NCBI RefSeq assembly: GCF_007559425.1
Contig: NZ_VMHE01000014.1
Location: 1 to 57,011 of the forward strand
Direction of reading: 5' to 3'
From: Allobacillus salarius
GTDB lineage: Bacteria > Bacillota > Bacilli > Bacillales > Alkalibacillaceae
DNA: 57,011 nucleotides
Below, piece after piece: positions 34,057-42,574 of this stretch. The translations under genes and the position numbers were made by a program. The notes under the pieces are model-generated. The model ran no database searches. It saw nothing but the letters and a program-made list of their open reading frames with translations, and was not told the origin of the DNA. The number at the start of each line of letters is the position of its first letter. Position 1 is the stretch's first letter.

Positions 34057-34587
34057 TTAATTATTAAAGATAAAAGAACGTAATGGTAGTTCTGTTTGCT
34101 TTTCTTTTCCGTGATCAATATATGTGATTAATAACTTTTTTAAATGGTATTGATAATTTTGGTCTTTTAACGATGTCTCGAAAACAAGTGTGAACCGGTC
34201 TGAATCCATCTGATAATCTTGGACAGGCTGATAAGACTCTTTCAATAGTTTATTTTCATAAGTGTCTCGGTAATGGACGTTCGTTTTGCCAGTATCATCT
34301 ATGTAGAGGTTAATCTGAATGGAGCTATTCGACTGGTCAAATTCTTCTCCATCTTGCTTAATTAACTGAATATCTTTGATGAGTGGAAGAGAGTCTCCTC
34401 CGTCCCATTTAATCTCTTTACCGATATAAACTTCTTCGTAATTATTAAAGAGTTCTTTGTTTGCACCTGTATGACTGATACTCCGGAACACTGAGTCATC
34501 GCTGTTTGCTTCCACAACGAAGTAACTCGCAAGTCCACCAATAACTACAATGATCGTTACAACCAACCACCAACTAAATACTCTCAT
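34057..34587 (-). CDS. Membrane-anchored extracytoplasmic protein, unknown
   Basis: A 176-residue protein with one N-terminal hydrophobic helix (residues 4-26) and a ~150-residue extracytoplasmic domain rich in beta-forming and acidic residues. Motifs visible include YIGKEIKWDGGDSLPLIKD and INLYIDDTGKTNVHYRDTYENK; no Cys or known catalytic pattern. I do not recognise the family. Start ATG 34587 is preceded by a GAGGTG site on the minus strand. It is monocistronic with its own terminator. Confidence 0.65.
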   Translation of the reverse strand: MRVFSWWLVVTIIVVIGGLASYFVVEANSDDSVFRSISHTGANKELFNNYEEVYIGKEIKWDGGDSLPLIKDIQLIKQDGEEFDQSNSSIQINLYIDDTGKTNVHYRDTYENKLLKESYQPVQDYQMDSDRFTLVFETSLKDQNYQYHLKKLLITYIDHGKEKQTELPLRSFIFNN

Positions 34588-34891
34588 TTATTCACCTCGG
34601 TGTGACGCAATCCTTTTCTTTCTCTATATCTTTACCTGAAAACTATTATACTATACATCCTCTTTCTAAAGAAAGGGTTTTTTCGCTTTATTGTATTATA
34701 TGGATTTCTCTAGAGATTTGTTTACAATCAACATCCAGTAGCTCTAGATGTTCTAGTAACCGAGTCTTCATAAAAAATCTGCTCACAAAGTTCTCTACCC
34801 ATCACCTTTCTCATGGAAATTATCAATCTCTTATTTCACTGTTTAAGACAATGTTTCAGAGTCTTTCCTTGTTCGATCCACGTTGGTCAGT
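34588..34891. other. Intergenic region, 304 bp
   Basis: AT-rich sequence between the membrane-anchored gene and the end of hutH. A plus-strand open frame crosses it, but it has no ribosome-binding site and low-complexity Ser/Leu content, so I do not call it. No clear hutH terminator is evident. Confidence 0.45.
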
Positions 34892-36361
34892 TTACATTAA
34901 ATAATTACTTAACTTTTCAATATCGTTTGAAAAGATTCGATCTTTTGTAATGCTCGGAACAATCTTTCGGGATTGCTCATAAAAAGCTTTTGTTTCGCTT
35001 GCCATTCGTTCAACTCCTCGGTATTCTACAGCCTGCATTGCACAAATCAACTCAATTGCCAGTACCTTGCTTGTGTTCCTAACGATTTGATAAGCATGTC
35101 TCGCACCGATGGTTCCCATGCTGACATGGTCTTCTTGATTCGCTGATGAAGGAATGGAATCAACACTTGCTGGATGAGCCAATGTTTTGTTTTCTGAAAC
35201 AAGCGAAGCAGCCGTGTATTGTAAAATCATAGCTCCCGATTCTAAGCCTGGCTTAGCGCTCAAAAATGCAGGCAAATCATTTAACTGTGGGTTTACTAAA
35301 CGTTCAACACGTCGCTCAGACATGTTCGCCATTTCTGCGACACCAATTTTCAGTAAATCCATTGCAATCGCTACAGGCTGGCCGTGGAAGTTACCACCGG
35401 ATAAAATTTTACCTTCTTCTGCAAATATTAATGGATTATCAGTAGCCGCATTGATCTCAATCGTCAATTTTTCTTTCACATAATTCAGCGTTTGCCAAGA
35501 TGCACCGAATACTTGTGGAATACATCGTAATGAATAAGCATCTTGTACGCGTTTTTCTCCTTGAGCTGTCGTAAGTTGGCTATCCTTAAGTAGCTCTCGA
35601 ATTTGTTTCGCCACTTCAATCTGCTCTGGATAACCACGCGCATGGTGAATCAGTTCATCGAATGCATCCCGAATGCCTTCCAATCCTTCAACCGTCATGG
35701 CGGCGATTTTGATTGCTTGTTGCATCAGCTGCTCAGCTCCAAGATACGCGATACAACCGGCAGCTGTAATTGCCTGCGTACCGTTAATCAACGCGAGTCC
35801 TTCCTTCGCTTTTAATGTCAGTGGTTTCAAATTTTCTTCCAATAATGCCTGAATTGCTGGTAGTCTTGTTCCTTTATAATAAACCTCTCCTTCACCCATT
35901 AAGACAAGCGCTAAATGAGCTAATGGTGCTAGGTCACCACTTGCTCCCAATGAACCTTGCTGTGGAATGACCGGATGGATTTGATGATTTAATAAATCAA
36001 CTAAGCGTTCTATAATCACTGGTCGAACACCTGAATTTCCTTTCATTAACGCATTGGCACGGAGCAAAACCATTGCTCGACTAATCTCTTCAGAAAAAGG
36101 CTCACCTACGCCACAAGCGTGGGAATGGATTAAATTCAACTGAAGTTCTTCTAAATCTTCTTGGTCGATTGTTACATTTGCTAAATGACCAAAACCTGTA
36201 TTAATTCCATACATCGTTTGCTCTGTTGATAATACTTCTTCTACAAACTTCCGGCTTTGCTTAACCTTCTTCAGTTGATCAGTCTTCAACGAAACGGTTT
36301 CATTTTCATAAACAACTCGCTGAACATCAGCAATTGTCAGTTCGTTACCACTTATTTGCAT
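34892..36361 (-). CDS. hutH: Histidine ammonia-lyase
   Basis: A 489-residue enzyme deaminating L-histidine to urocanate, the first step of histidine use. The MIO prosthetic group forms from Ala-Ser-Gly in [14 protein letters not shown] near residue 142. Other lyase signatures are [13 protein letters not shown] near 53 and [12 protein letters not shown] near 330. Slightly shorter than B. subtilis HutH but complete. ATG 36361 has GGGGGT seven bases upstream. hutP lies upstream with an attenuator between them. hutU, hutI and hutG are not in the window, so urocanate breakdown must be encoded elsewhere or be absent. Confidence 0.95.
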   Translation of the reverse strand: MQISGNELTIADVQRVVYENETVSLKTDQLKKVKQSRKFVEEVLSTEQTMYGINTGFGHLANVTIDQEDLEELQLNLIHSHACGVGEPFSEEISRAMVLLRANALMKGNSGVRPVIIERLVDLLNHQIHPVIPQQGSLGASGDLAPLAHLALVLMGEGEVYYKGTRLPAIQALLEENLKPLTLKAKEGLALINGTQAITAAGCIAYLGAEQLMQQAIKIAAMTVEGLEGIRDAFDELIHHARGYPEQIEVAKQIRELLKDSQLTTAQGEKRVQDAYSLRCIPQVFGASWQTLNYVKEKLTIEINAATDNPLIFAEEGKILSGGNFHGQPVAIAMDLLKIGVAEMANMSERRVERLVNPQLNDLPAFLSAKPGLESGAMILQYTAASLVSENKTLAHPASVDSIPSSANQEDHVSMGTIGARHAYQIVRNTSKVLAIELICAMQAVEYRGVERMASETKAFYEQSRKIVPSITKDRIFSNDIEKLSNYLM

Positions 36362-36404
36362 AATCATTACCCCCAATAGTTAAATTCGATTTTTTCCTAA
36401 AAAA

Positions 36405-36467
36405 GCAAAAAGGGGCTTATATCCAAGAATTCATCTTGAATACAAGCCCCCTAGTTACTTATGACTC
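36405..36467 (-). promoter_or_regulatory. HutP-controlled attenuator in hutP-hutH leader
   Basis: On the minus strand a 16-bp uninterrupted stem (GGGGCTTGTATTCAAG / CTTGGATATAAGCCCC, 36412-36450, three G-T pairs) is followed by TTTTT. Directly before it (36467-36451) three NAG triplets are spaced by four bases, GAG-TCAT-AAG-TAAC-TAG. HutP of B. subtilis is known to bind NAG triplets with 4-nt spacing, with histidine and Mg2+, to prevent such a terminator forming ahead of hutH. Confidence 0.8.
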
Positions 36468-36480
36468 GACTGGGCAAATT

Positions 36481-36930
36481 CTAAATATGATTAATTCCAA
36501 GGCCGACGGTTTCATGTTCTAATCCTTTGATCGGTGCCCCAATCGTCCCATAGAGCGCAACGGCAAGCCATTCGCCTTCCGCTTTATTTTTGTACGGCTT
36601 CCCTCTTACAACGGCGAAACGCAAACCGACAGTTCGCATAATTTCTCCTAATTGTGACTGACCCCGGGTAACACCTTGTATGGCTTCTAAAATAGCGTGA
36701 TATAACGCGTGTGTTTCCCGGTACAAGTCTTCTTTAATTATTTGATTCCGTTTGGATGCCGTCTCAATTGCTGAAACGACTTTTTTTAAATCCATCGCCC
36801 CTGTCTTGCCTATACAAAAATCATAATTGCTATTTGAATGGTTTTTATTTGCAGCATCTGTCTCATCACTAAAGTCTAATACGAGCTGCAAAGCAAACTT
36901 CCCGATTCCTACTTGGTTGTCTTTCTCCAT
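36481..36930 (-). CDS. hutP: HutP antiterminator
   Basis: A 149-residue RNA-binding regulator of the histidine utilisation operon. The conserved HALYHAILEAIQGVTRGQSQ block with its metal-coordinating His residues and RTVGLRFAVVRGKPY match HutP, as does the length. Activated by L-histidine and Mg2+, HutP binds NAG triplets and blocks the hut terminator, which is visible just downstream. ATG 36930 is used: the longer start GTG 36942 is itself part of the AGTGAGG ribosome-binding site. Confidence 0.93.
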   Translation of the reverse strand: MEKDNQVGIGKFALQLVLDFSDETDAANKNHSNSNYDFCIGKTGAMDLKKVVSAIETASKRNQIIKEDLYRETHALYHAILEAIQGVTRGQSQLGEIMRTVGLRFAVVRGKPYKNKAEGEWLAVALYGTIGAPIKGLEHETVGLGINHI

Positions 36931-37075
36931 TATTGGCCTCACTTAAAACGTTATTATCTGAATTGTATGTTACTTTATATTTACTGTCAATTTTAAATTC
37001 CTTGAAACTTTATGAAGATCGACCATTTAATCAACATCTTATTCGAGCTTATTAACGGTTATTCCTTGTGATGTA

Positions 37076-37115
37076 AGAAGACCCAATGAATGTTCATCAC
37101 ATCATTGGGTCTTCT
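37076..37115 (-). terminator. Thioesterase terminator
   Basis: AGAAGACCCAATGA / TCATTGGGTCTTCT, a 14-bp perfect stem at the end of the thioesterase gene. A diverged duplicate of it lies at 39622-39664. Confidence 0.9.
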
Positions 37116-37125
37116 ATATTTTGAA

Positions 37126-37674
37126 TTATCGTTTGTTTTTGTTATTCGGTGAATCCCACGGAAAGTCAGTTCCGAATTTTTCCGCAAGAACTTTTGAATC
37201 ATCACGACGTTTTTTACGGTAATTCATCCGCTCTCCTGCGCCATCATATAGCCATTTTTCTTCTTCGGTTTCTGGATAAACAGGTGGTACTTCCACCGGC
37301 CTGCCATCTGCATCAACCGCAACCATTGTCATAAAAGCCGTTGCGCAAACTTGGCGTTCGCCGGTCAACAAGTTTTCAGTAATGGCTTTAACGAAAACTT
37401 CCATGGATGACCGATGTGTCCAAGTGACGAAAGCTTCTAAACAAATGGTATGGCCTGCTTTGACTGGATGCAAAAAGTCTACGGAGTCTGTGGAAGCTGT
37501 AACTACTGGCTTCCGAGCATGTCGTGTTGAAGCGATTGCTCCCACGTCGTCTAGATATTCCATCAACTTTCCACCAAACAATGTTCCATGCATATTGGTA
37601 TCAGGTGGCAAAACATGTGAGTTTCTCACGGTTAATGAATGAGAACATGGTTTTGCTTCTAAGTGATCACTCAA
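37126..37674 (-). CDS. Acyl-CoA thioesterase (YkhA-like, hotdog fold)
   Basis: A 182-residue hotdog-fold enzyme hydrolysing acyl-CoA to free acid and CoA. The N-terminal block NMHGTLFGGKLMEYLDDVGA holds the family's catalytic Asp region, followed by VTASTDSVDFLHPVKAGH and CLEAFVTWTHRSSMEVFV. The C-terminal basic tail (MNYRKKRRDDSK) is typical of YkhA-type proteins. TTG 37674 is favoured, with GGAAGGTG six bases upstream; GTG 37683 overlaps that site. It lies 53 bp downstream of a BCCT gene and was duplicated with it (see 39676-39793). Confidence 0.87.
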   Translation of the reverse strand: MSDHLEAKPCSHSLTVRNSHVLPPDTNMHGTLFGGKLMEYLDDVGAIASTRHARKPVVTASTDSVDFLHPVKAGHTICLEAFVTWTHRSSMEVFVKAITENLLTGERQVCATAFMTMVAVDADGRPVEVPPVYPETEEEKWLYDGAGERMNYRKKRRDDSKVLAEKFGTDFPWDSPNNKNKR

Positions 37675-37735
37675 ATATAACACCTTCCATCTTTTAAGCT
37701 ACTGTACACTTTATTGTAGCATTTAAAGATGAATT

Positions 37736-39358
37736 CTACACATGTGGATAATTGTCATCTTCTTCAAACGAATATTCTTTTTTCCCTTTGATTCCTTGTT
37801 CAACCGCTAACTCTTTCGCAATCTTCACTGAATCCCAAACTGGCGGCAACATGAGAAACGATACAGGTACCGCTGAAGCAACGATGAAGTTTTGGAACAT
37901 ACCAACGTTACTTTGACCCATTGCCAATAAAGCAACAGCTGTCGCACCAAAGATCAATGCCCAGAATACACGGACAGACGTTTTCGGATTATCATTTCCT
38001 GTAACAGATACAGCAGATGCATAAGCCATTGAATCCGTTGTCGTTGCTACGAAAATAATTGTGATAATCAAGAAACTGAAAGCAAGAATCGATGTAAATG
38101 GCATTTGTTCAAGAATCGCCATTACTGCCGCTTCTTGGCCGGAATTATTCAACGGTTCTGAAATGATTCCAGGATTTTTCGTTTCAAAGAAAATTCCTGT
38201 TCCGCCTAGAACGGTAAACCAGATATTACTGACGATTGGTGCAAGGATACCTACGGCTAAAATTAATTCACGGATTGTTCTACCTCTTGAAATCCGCGTA
38301 ATAAAGATCGCCATCATTGGAGCGTATCCGATAAACCAACCCCAGAAGAAGACTGTCCAACCTGCTAACCATGCAGGGTCTCCACGCGTTAAACTCATCA
38401 TGAGATAGTTAGAGATTTGAAAAGCTTCAGCTGATACAAACGCGTCAAAAATAAACATAGTTGGTCCAATGATTAAAATAACGATCATAAGAAGTACCGC
38501 AAAACCAACGTTGAAACGACTTAAAATCTGAATTCCTTTATCAACACCTGTGATTGCCGATACTGTAGCAATGGCAATAAGTATGACGATAAATGTAATT
38601 TGTGTCGCTAATGTATTCGGTAAACCGAAAATTTGTTCAGCGGCATAGGATGCTTGTAATCCTAAAAAGCCAATTGCACCTACTGTACCAGCTGCAACTG
38701 CAACCGCTGAAGTGACATCTGCCAAGATTCCAACAACATGATTTCTTTTAAATAACTTATCTCCAAAAATCGGATATAAAATCGTACGTGGTTTTAACGG
38801 CATACCTTTATGGTAGTGAGCGTACATCAATACAATTGTTGCCGTTGTTCCTAAAATTGCCCAAGCATTGAAGCCCCAGTGCAGGAACGATTGGGAAAGA
38901 CCGATAATCGCTTTATCCCATTCTGTTAATTCCCCATCTGCGAACAATGGAGGCGTGTTGAGAAAATGAGCCATTGGTTCCCCGGCTGCCCAAAACACAC
39001 CGCCTGCAGCTAGTAATGTCGTTAAGATCATTGCAACCCAGCGGAAATTACTGTAGAGAGGACTGTCTACAAGTCCCAACTTTACTCTTCCGTACCTGGA
39101 AAACATCAAAATCAATCCAACAATAAACGTTGCAAAGACGAGGAGCTGCCAATATAAACCAAAATACTTGGCTGAAAAATCAAATGAATTATTCACCCAA
39201 GAACTCATGTTATCTGGTATAAAGAATGCCAGAATAACGAATAATAGTAGGAATCCTCCACTTATAATAAAGGAACCCCACTGAACACCCGTGCCTAGGT
39301 ATTCATCCGTATAATACTTCTTCTTTGTAAACTGCGTCGTTTTTTTCTCTTTAGCCAT
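37736..39358 (-). CDS. BCCT-family transporter, copy 1
   Basis: A 540-residue betaine/carnitine/choline-type transporter with 12 helices, expected to import a trimethylammonium osmolyte with Na+. Helix 4 reads FLHWGFNAWAILG. The helix-8 signature reads WTVFFWGWFIGYAPMMA, where Phe replaces the second Trp of the usual WAWWISW box, so the exact substrate is unsure. The C-terminal tail is acidic and charged (KKEYSFEEDDNYP), as in osmoregulated members. It is ~90% identical to copy 2 and carries its own duplicated upstream region. Confidence 0.92.
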   Translation of the reverse strand: MAKEKKTTQFTKKKYYTDEYLGTGVQWGSFIISGGFLLLFVILAFFIPDNMSSWVNNSFDFSAKYFGLYWQLLVFATFIVGLILMFSRYGRVKLGLVDSPLYSNFRWVAMILTTLLAAGGVFWAAGEPMAHFLNTPPLFADGELTEWDKAIIGLSQSFLHWGFNAWAILGTTATIVLMYAHYHKGMPLKPRTILYPIFGDKLFKRNHVVGILADVTSAVAVAAGTVGAIGFLGLQASYAAEQIFGLPNTLATQITFIVILIAIATVSAITGVDKGIQILSRFNVGFAVLLMIVILIIGPTMFIFDAFVSAEAFQISNYLMMSLTRGDPAWLAGWTVFFWGWFIGYAPMMAIFITRISRGRTIRELILAVGILAPIVSNIWFTVLGGTGIFFETKNPGIISEPLNNSGQEAAVMAILEQMPFTSILAFSFLIITIIFVATTTDSMAYASAVSVTGNDNPKTSVRVFWALIFGATAVALLAMGQSNVGMFQNFIVASAVPVSFLMLPPVWDSVKIAKELAVEQGIKGKKEYSFEEDDNYPHV

Positions 39359-39621
39359 TCCGTAAAAAACCCTCTCACTTTTTTTGTTAACTAAAAATAT
39401 GTTCTATTAGCTACCCAATAGTAAATTGTAGATAATTTGTGAACAATCGTCAAAGAACGTGTTATATATTATGCTTGAATAATAACGAGCAATTTAACGT
39501 ATTTTTTGACTCAGCTATCTAATTTCAGATAATTCCTCACTATGTAATTGTATTCCCCACTAATGTTAAATTTATGCTACTAATTTTAATGGTTCTAAGT
39601 TGAATAGTAGAGCTTGAAATC
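39359..39621. other. BCCT copy 1 upstream region
   Basis: Similar to the region above copy 2 (41464-41700), notably an ATTGTAGATAAT(T/C)TGTGAACA block followed by GTCAAA. The conservation suggests a shared promoter or operator, but I cannot fix -35/-10 elements with confidence. Confidence 0.5.
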
Positions 39622-39664
39622 AAAAGACCCAATGATTCGTTATTAAATCATCGGGCCTTTTTTT
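39622..39664 (-). terminator. Terminator, duplicate of 37076-37115
   Basis: AAAGACCCAATGATTC / AAATCATCGGGCCTTT stem with two or so G-T pairs and a T run on the minus strand. It now ends transcription of BCCT copy 2 plus the thioesterase remnant. Confidence 0.82.
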
Positions 39665-39675
39665 ATTTCGAGTGA

Positions 39676-39793
39676 TCTTTTGTTTCTGTTATTCGGTGAA
39701 TCCTACGGAAAATCAATTCCGAATCTTTTCGCAAGAACTCTTGAATCATCGCATCATTTTTTGCGGTAATCCATTCTCTCTTCCGCGCTCCTT
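39676..39793 (-). pseudogene. Thioesterase 3' remnant (internal deletion)
   Basis: About 115 bp match the 3' end of the intact thioesterase gene (37127-37242), for example TTATTCGGTGAATCC(C/T)ACGGAAA and GCAAGAACT(T/C)TTGAATCATC. Then the sequence jumps to the counterpart of the intact gene's ribosome-binding region (CCTTCCATCTT). Most of the coding region is therefore deleted, leaving the 5' leader and the last ~38 codons. It is the relic of a tandem duplication of the thioesterase-BCCT unit. Confidence 0.85.
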
Positions 39794-39843
39794 CCATCTT
39801 ATTAGCTACGATAGATAGTATAGTAGCATTCTTTCGATGAAAT

Positions 39844-41463
39844 CTAGACATGTGGATAATTGTCATCTTCTTCAAACGAATATTCTTTTTTCTTTTTAAT
39901 TCCTTGTTCAACCGCTAACTCTTGTGCAATCTTCACTGAATCCCATACAGGTGGAAGCATGAGTAGTGATACAGGTACTGCAGAAGCAACAATAAAGTTT
40001 TGGAACATACCTACATTGCTTTCACCCATTGCCAATAAAGCGATTGCTATCGCCCCAAAGATTAATGCCCAGAATACACGGACAGACGTTTTCGGGTTAT
40101 CATTTCCTGTAACAGAAACAGCAGAGGCATAAGCCATTGAGTCTGTTGTCGTTGCTACGAAGATAATTGTGATAATCAAGAAACTAAATGCCATAATCGA
40201 CGTAAATGGCAACTGTTCAAGGATCGCCATCACTGCGGCTTCTTGGCCGGAGTTATTTAACGGCTCTGAAATGATACCTGGTTTTTCTATTTCAAAGAAA
40301 ATTCCAGTTCCACCTAGAACCGTAAACCAGATATTACTGACAACTGGTGCAAAAATACCGGCAGCTAAAATCAACTCACGGATTGTTCTGCCTCTCGAGA
40401 TCCGTGTAATAAAGATTGCCATCATTGGTGCGAATCCGATGAACCATCCCCAGAAGAAAACCGTCCACCAAGCTAACCATTGAGGATCTCCACGGGTCAG
40501 GCTCATCATGAGGAAGTTTGAAATTTGAAACGCTTCAGCCGCTACAAATGCATCAAATAAAAACATTGTTGGCCCAATGATTAAAATAACAATCATAAGA
40601 AGTACCGCAAAACCAACGTTGAAACGACTTAAAATCTGAATTCCTTTATCAACACCTGTGATTGCCGATACAGTAGCAATGGCAATTAAGATAACGATAA
40701 ATGTAATTTGTGTTGCTAATGTATTCGGTAAACCGAAAATTTGTTCAGCAGCATAGGATGCTTGTAATCCTAAAAAGCCAATTGCACCTACCGTACCAGC
40801 TGCAACTGCAATGGCGGAAGTAACGTCTGCTAAAATACCTATAATATTATTCTTCTTAAATAACTTGTCTCCAAAAATCGGATACAAGATCGTACGCGGT
40901 TTTAGTGGCATACCTTTATGATAGTGTGCGTACATTAATACAATTGTTGCCGTCGTACCTAAAATTGCCCAGGCACTAAATCCCCAATGTAAGAACGATT
41001 GGGAGAGACCGATAACTGCTTTATCCCACTCTGTTAATTCTCCATCAACGAATAGTGGAGGTGTGTCGAGAAAGTGTGACATTGGTTCACCAGCTGCCCA
41101 AAACACACCACCAGAAGCTAGTAATGTCGTTAAAATCATTGCGACCCAACGGAAATTACTGTAGTGAGGACTGTCTACAAGTCCTAACTTTACTCTTCCA
41201 TACCGAGAAAACATTAAAATCAATCCGACAATAAATGTTGCGAAAAGAAGAATTTGCCAATATAGACCAAAATATTTAGCGGAAAAATCAAATGAATTAT
41301 TCACCCATGAACTCATCTTATCTGGCAAAAAGAATGCCAAAATAACAAATAACAACAGAAATCCGCCACTTATAATAAAAGATCCCCATTGAACTCCTGT
41401 CCCCAGATATTCATCTGAATAATACTTCTTTTTTGTAAACTGCTTCTTTTTCTCATTTGCCAT
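39844..41463 (-). CDS. BCCT-family transporter, copy 2
   Basis: A 539-residue paralogue of the BCCT carrier at 37736, differing mainly in conservative changes in loops and at the termini. Helix 4 has FLHWGFSAWAILG (Ser for Asn) and the helix-8 signature is WTVFFWGWFIGFAPMMA (Phe for Tyr in copy 1), both next to the expected substrate cavity, so the two may differ in preference. The start ATG 41463 matches copy 1. Its downstream neighbour is the deleted thioesterase. Two close copies suggest dosage or specialised expression in osmoprotection. Confidence 0.92.
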   Translation of the reverse strand: MANEKKKQFTKKKYYSDEYLGTGVQWGSFIISGGFLLLFVILAFFLPDKMSSWVNNSFDFSAKYFGLYWQILLFATFIVGLILMFSRYGRVKLGLVDSPHYSNFRWVAMILTTLLASGGVFWAAGEPMSHFLDTPPLFVDGELTEWDKAVIGLSQSFLHWGFSAWAILGTTATIVLMYAHYHKGMPLKPRTILYPIFGDKLFKKNNIIGILADVTSAIAVAAGTVGAIGFLGLQASYAAEQIFGLPNTLATQITFIVILIAIATVSAITGVDKGIQILSRFNVGFAVLLMIVILIIGPTMFLFDAFVAAEAFQISNFLMMSLTRGDPQWLAWWTVFFWGWFIGFAPMMAIFITRISRGRTIRELILAAGIFAPVVSNIWFTVLGGTGIFFEIEKPGIISEPLNNSGQEAAVMAILEQLPFTSIMAFSFLIITIIFVATTTDSMAYASAVSVTGNDNPKTSVRVFWALIFGAIAIALLAMGESNVGMFQNFIVASAVPVSLLMLPPVWDSVKIAQELAVEQGIKKKKEYSFEEDDNYPHV

Positions 41464-41967
41464 TAGGAAAAAAATCCTCTCAATTTTTTTGAAAAGCCAA
41501 CCTACTGAATTATTAGCTATTCAATCTTAAATTGTAGATAATCTGTGAACACTAGTCAAAAATGATATTATATATTTTATAGGATTAATTGCGAGCTATT
41601 TTGAGTATTTTTCGACTAAGCTATATAATCTAAGATAATTCTTCTTAATCCAATGTATTCCTCGCTAATATATAGTTTATTCCTGGGAATTTTCAAAAAA
41701 TTTATCAATTAAACTTTACTTTTCTTTGCTCTGTCGTGTTCTTTTGGTCTGAACAGCGTTTTTGTTTGTGGTTGAGTCTAATTTATTTCCGACAAGGCTT
41801 TGCGGTATGCTTTTTTGCTCATTGGGAGCTATCGAGCACTCAAAACCACTTTTACAACTTGATTCCTTTCTACTTGTAACTTCTGATACAATTTCATTAA
41901 GGTTCAGAAACAAGGCTGGGCTACAAAATAACGTCTACGGAAAACCAGTATGAATAGGAGTGGAAAA
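41464..41967. other. Intergenic region, 504 bp
   Basis: The first ~230 bp resemble the copy 1 BCCT upstream region. The remainder holds no supported gene. A GGCTGGGCTACAAAATAAC stretch at 41914-41930 vaguely resembles the IS1182/MITE tip but has no partner. Confidence 0.45.
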
Positions 41968-42450
41968 ATGAAATTACTTCATACATTTTTTGATTTAAAA
42001 CAAAATGGAGATCTTCAAAGCGCGCGTAAAGAAATCACACGTTTAGCAGAAGAACAAGCAAATGATCCGTCAATTCTGTTCGAAGCAGGATTAATACATA
42101 AAGATCTTGAAATGCTGCCCCAAGCAATTACATACTTTAACCAAGCACTTGAATTGGATTTGTCTGAAGACATACGCAAAAATTCGTTATTTCATCTCGG
42201 AGCGAGTTATCGTGCTGTCGGTTTATATGAGAATGCAAAAGAAGCATTTGAAATTGGTATGAGTGAGTTCCCTGCTGCGAATGAATTTTATATTTATTTT
42301 GCCATGACCTTATATAATATGGATGAATCAGATTTAGCAATGGAAATTGTACTCTCTAAGTTATTGGAAACAACAAAAGATGAAAACATACTGAAACATA
42401 AACAAGAGTTTACTTTTTATGCGAGCAGACTTGATGAATCGTTCAATTAA
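41968..42450 (+). CDS. TPR-repeat protein
   Basis: A 160-residue cytoplasmic protein made of about three to four tetratricopeptide repeats, for example SILFEAGLIHKDLEMLPQAI, NSLFHLGASYRAVGLYENAK and EFYIYFAMTLYNMDESDLAM, with the expected small/large residue spacing. Such proteins mediate protein contacts; no partner can be inferred. ATG 41968 follows TAGGAGTGG at good spacing and is preferred over 41950. It converges on tdh. Confidence 0.75.
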   Translation: MKLLHTFFDLKQNGDLQSARKEITRLAEEQANDPSILFEAGLIHKDLEMLPQAITYFNQALELDLSEDIRKNSLFHLGASYRAVGLYENAKEAFEIGMSEFPAANEFYIYFAMTLYNMDESDLAMEIVLSKLLETTKDENILKHKQEFTFYASRLDESFN

Positions 42451-42527
42451 AATCGGTCTCGCAAACTTTTCGTATCATAAACTATCTAAAATAGTTTGTA
42501 AGAAGGTCGCATGGAATACACAAATAG

Positions 42528-42574
42528 AAACATCCCCGAAAACCGCTCATTGAACGGTCAGGGGATGTTTTTTT
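42528..42574. terminator. Bidirectional terminator
   Basis: AAACATCCCC / GGGGATGTTT with an inner CCG..CGG stem, T run on the plus strand and A-rich flank on the other. It overlaps the tdh stop codon and lies between the convergent TPR gene and tdh. Confidence 0.88.

Noticed and set aside
34602..34904. Plus-strand 100-codon frame between hypothetical gene and hutH
   Set aside because: No ribosome-binding site, low-complexity Ser/Leu content and overlap with the hutH end.
41914..41930. Third IS1182/MITE-like tip (GGCTGGGCTACAAAATAAC)
   Set aside because: Only partial match, with an insertion, and no inverted partner nearby. Could be chance.
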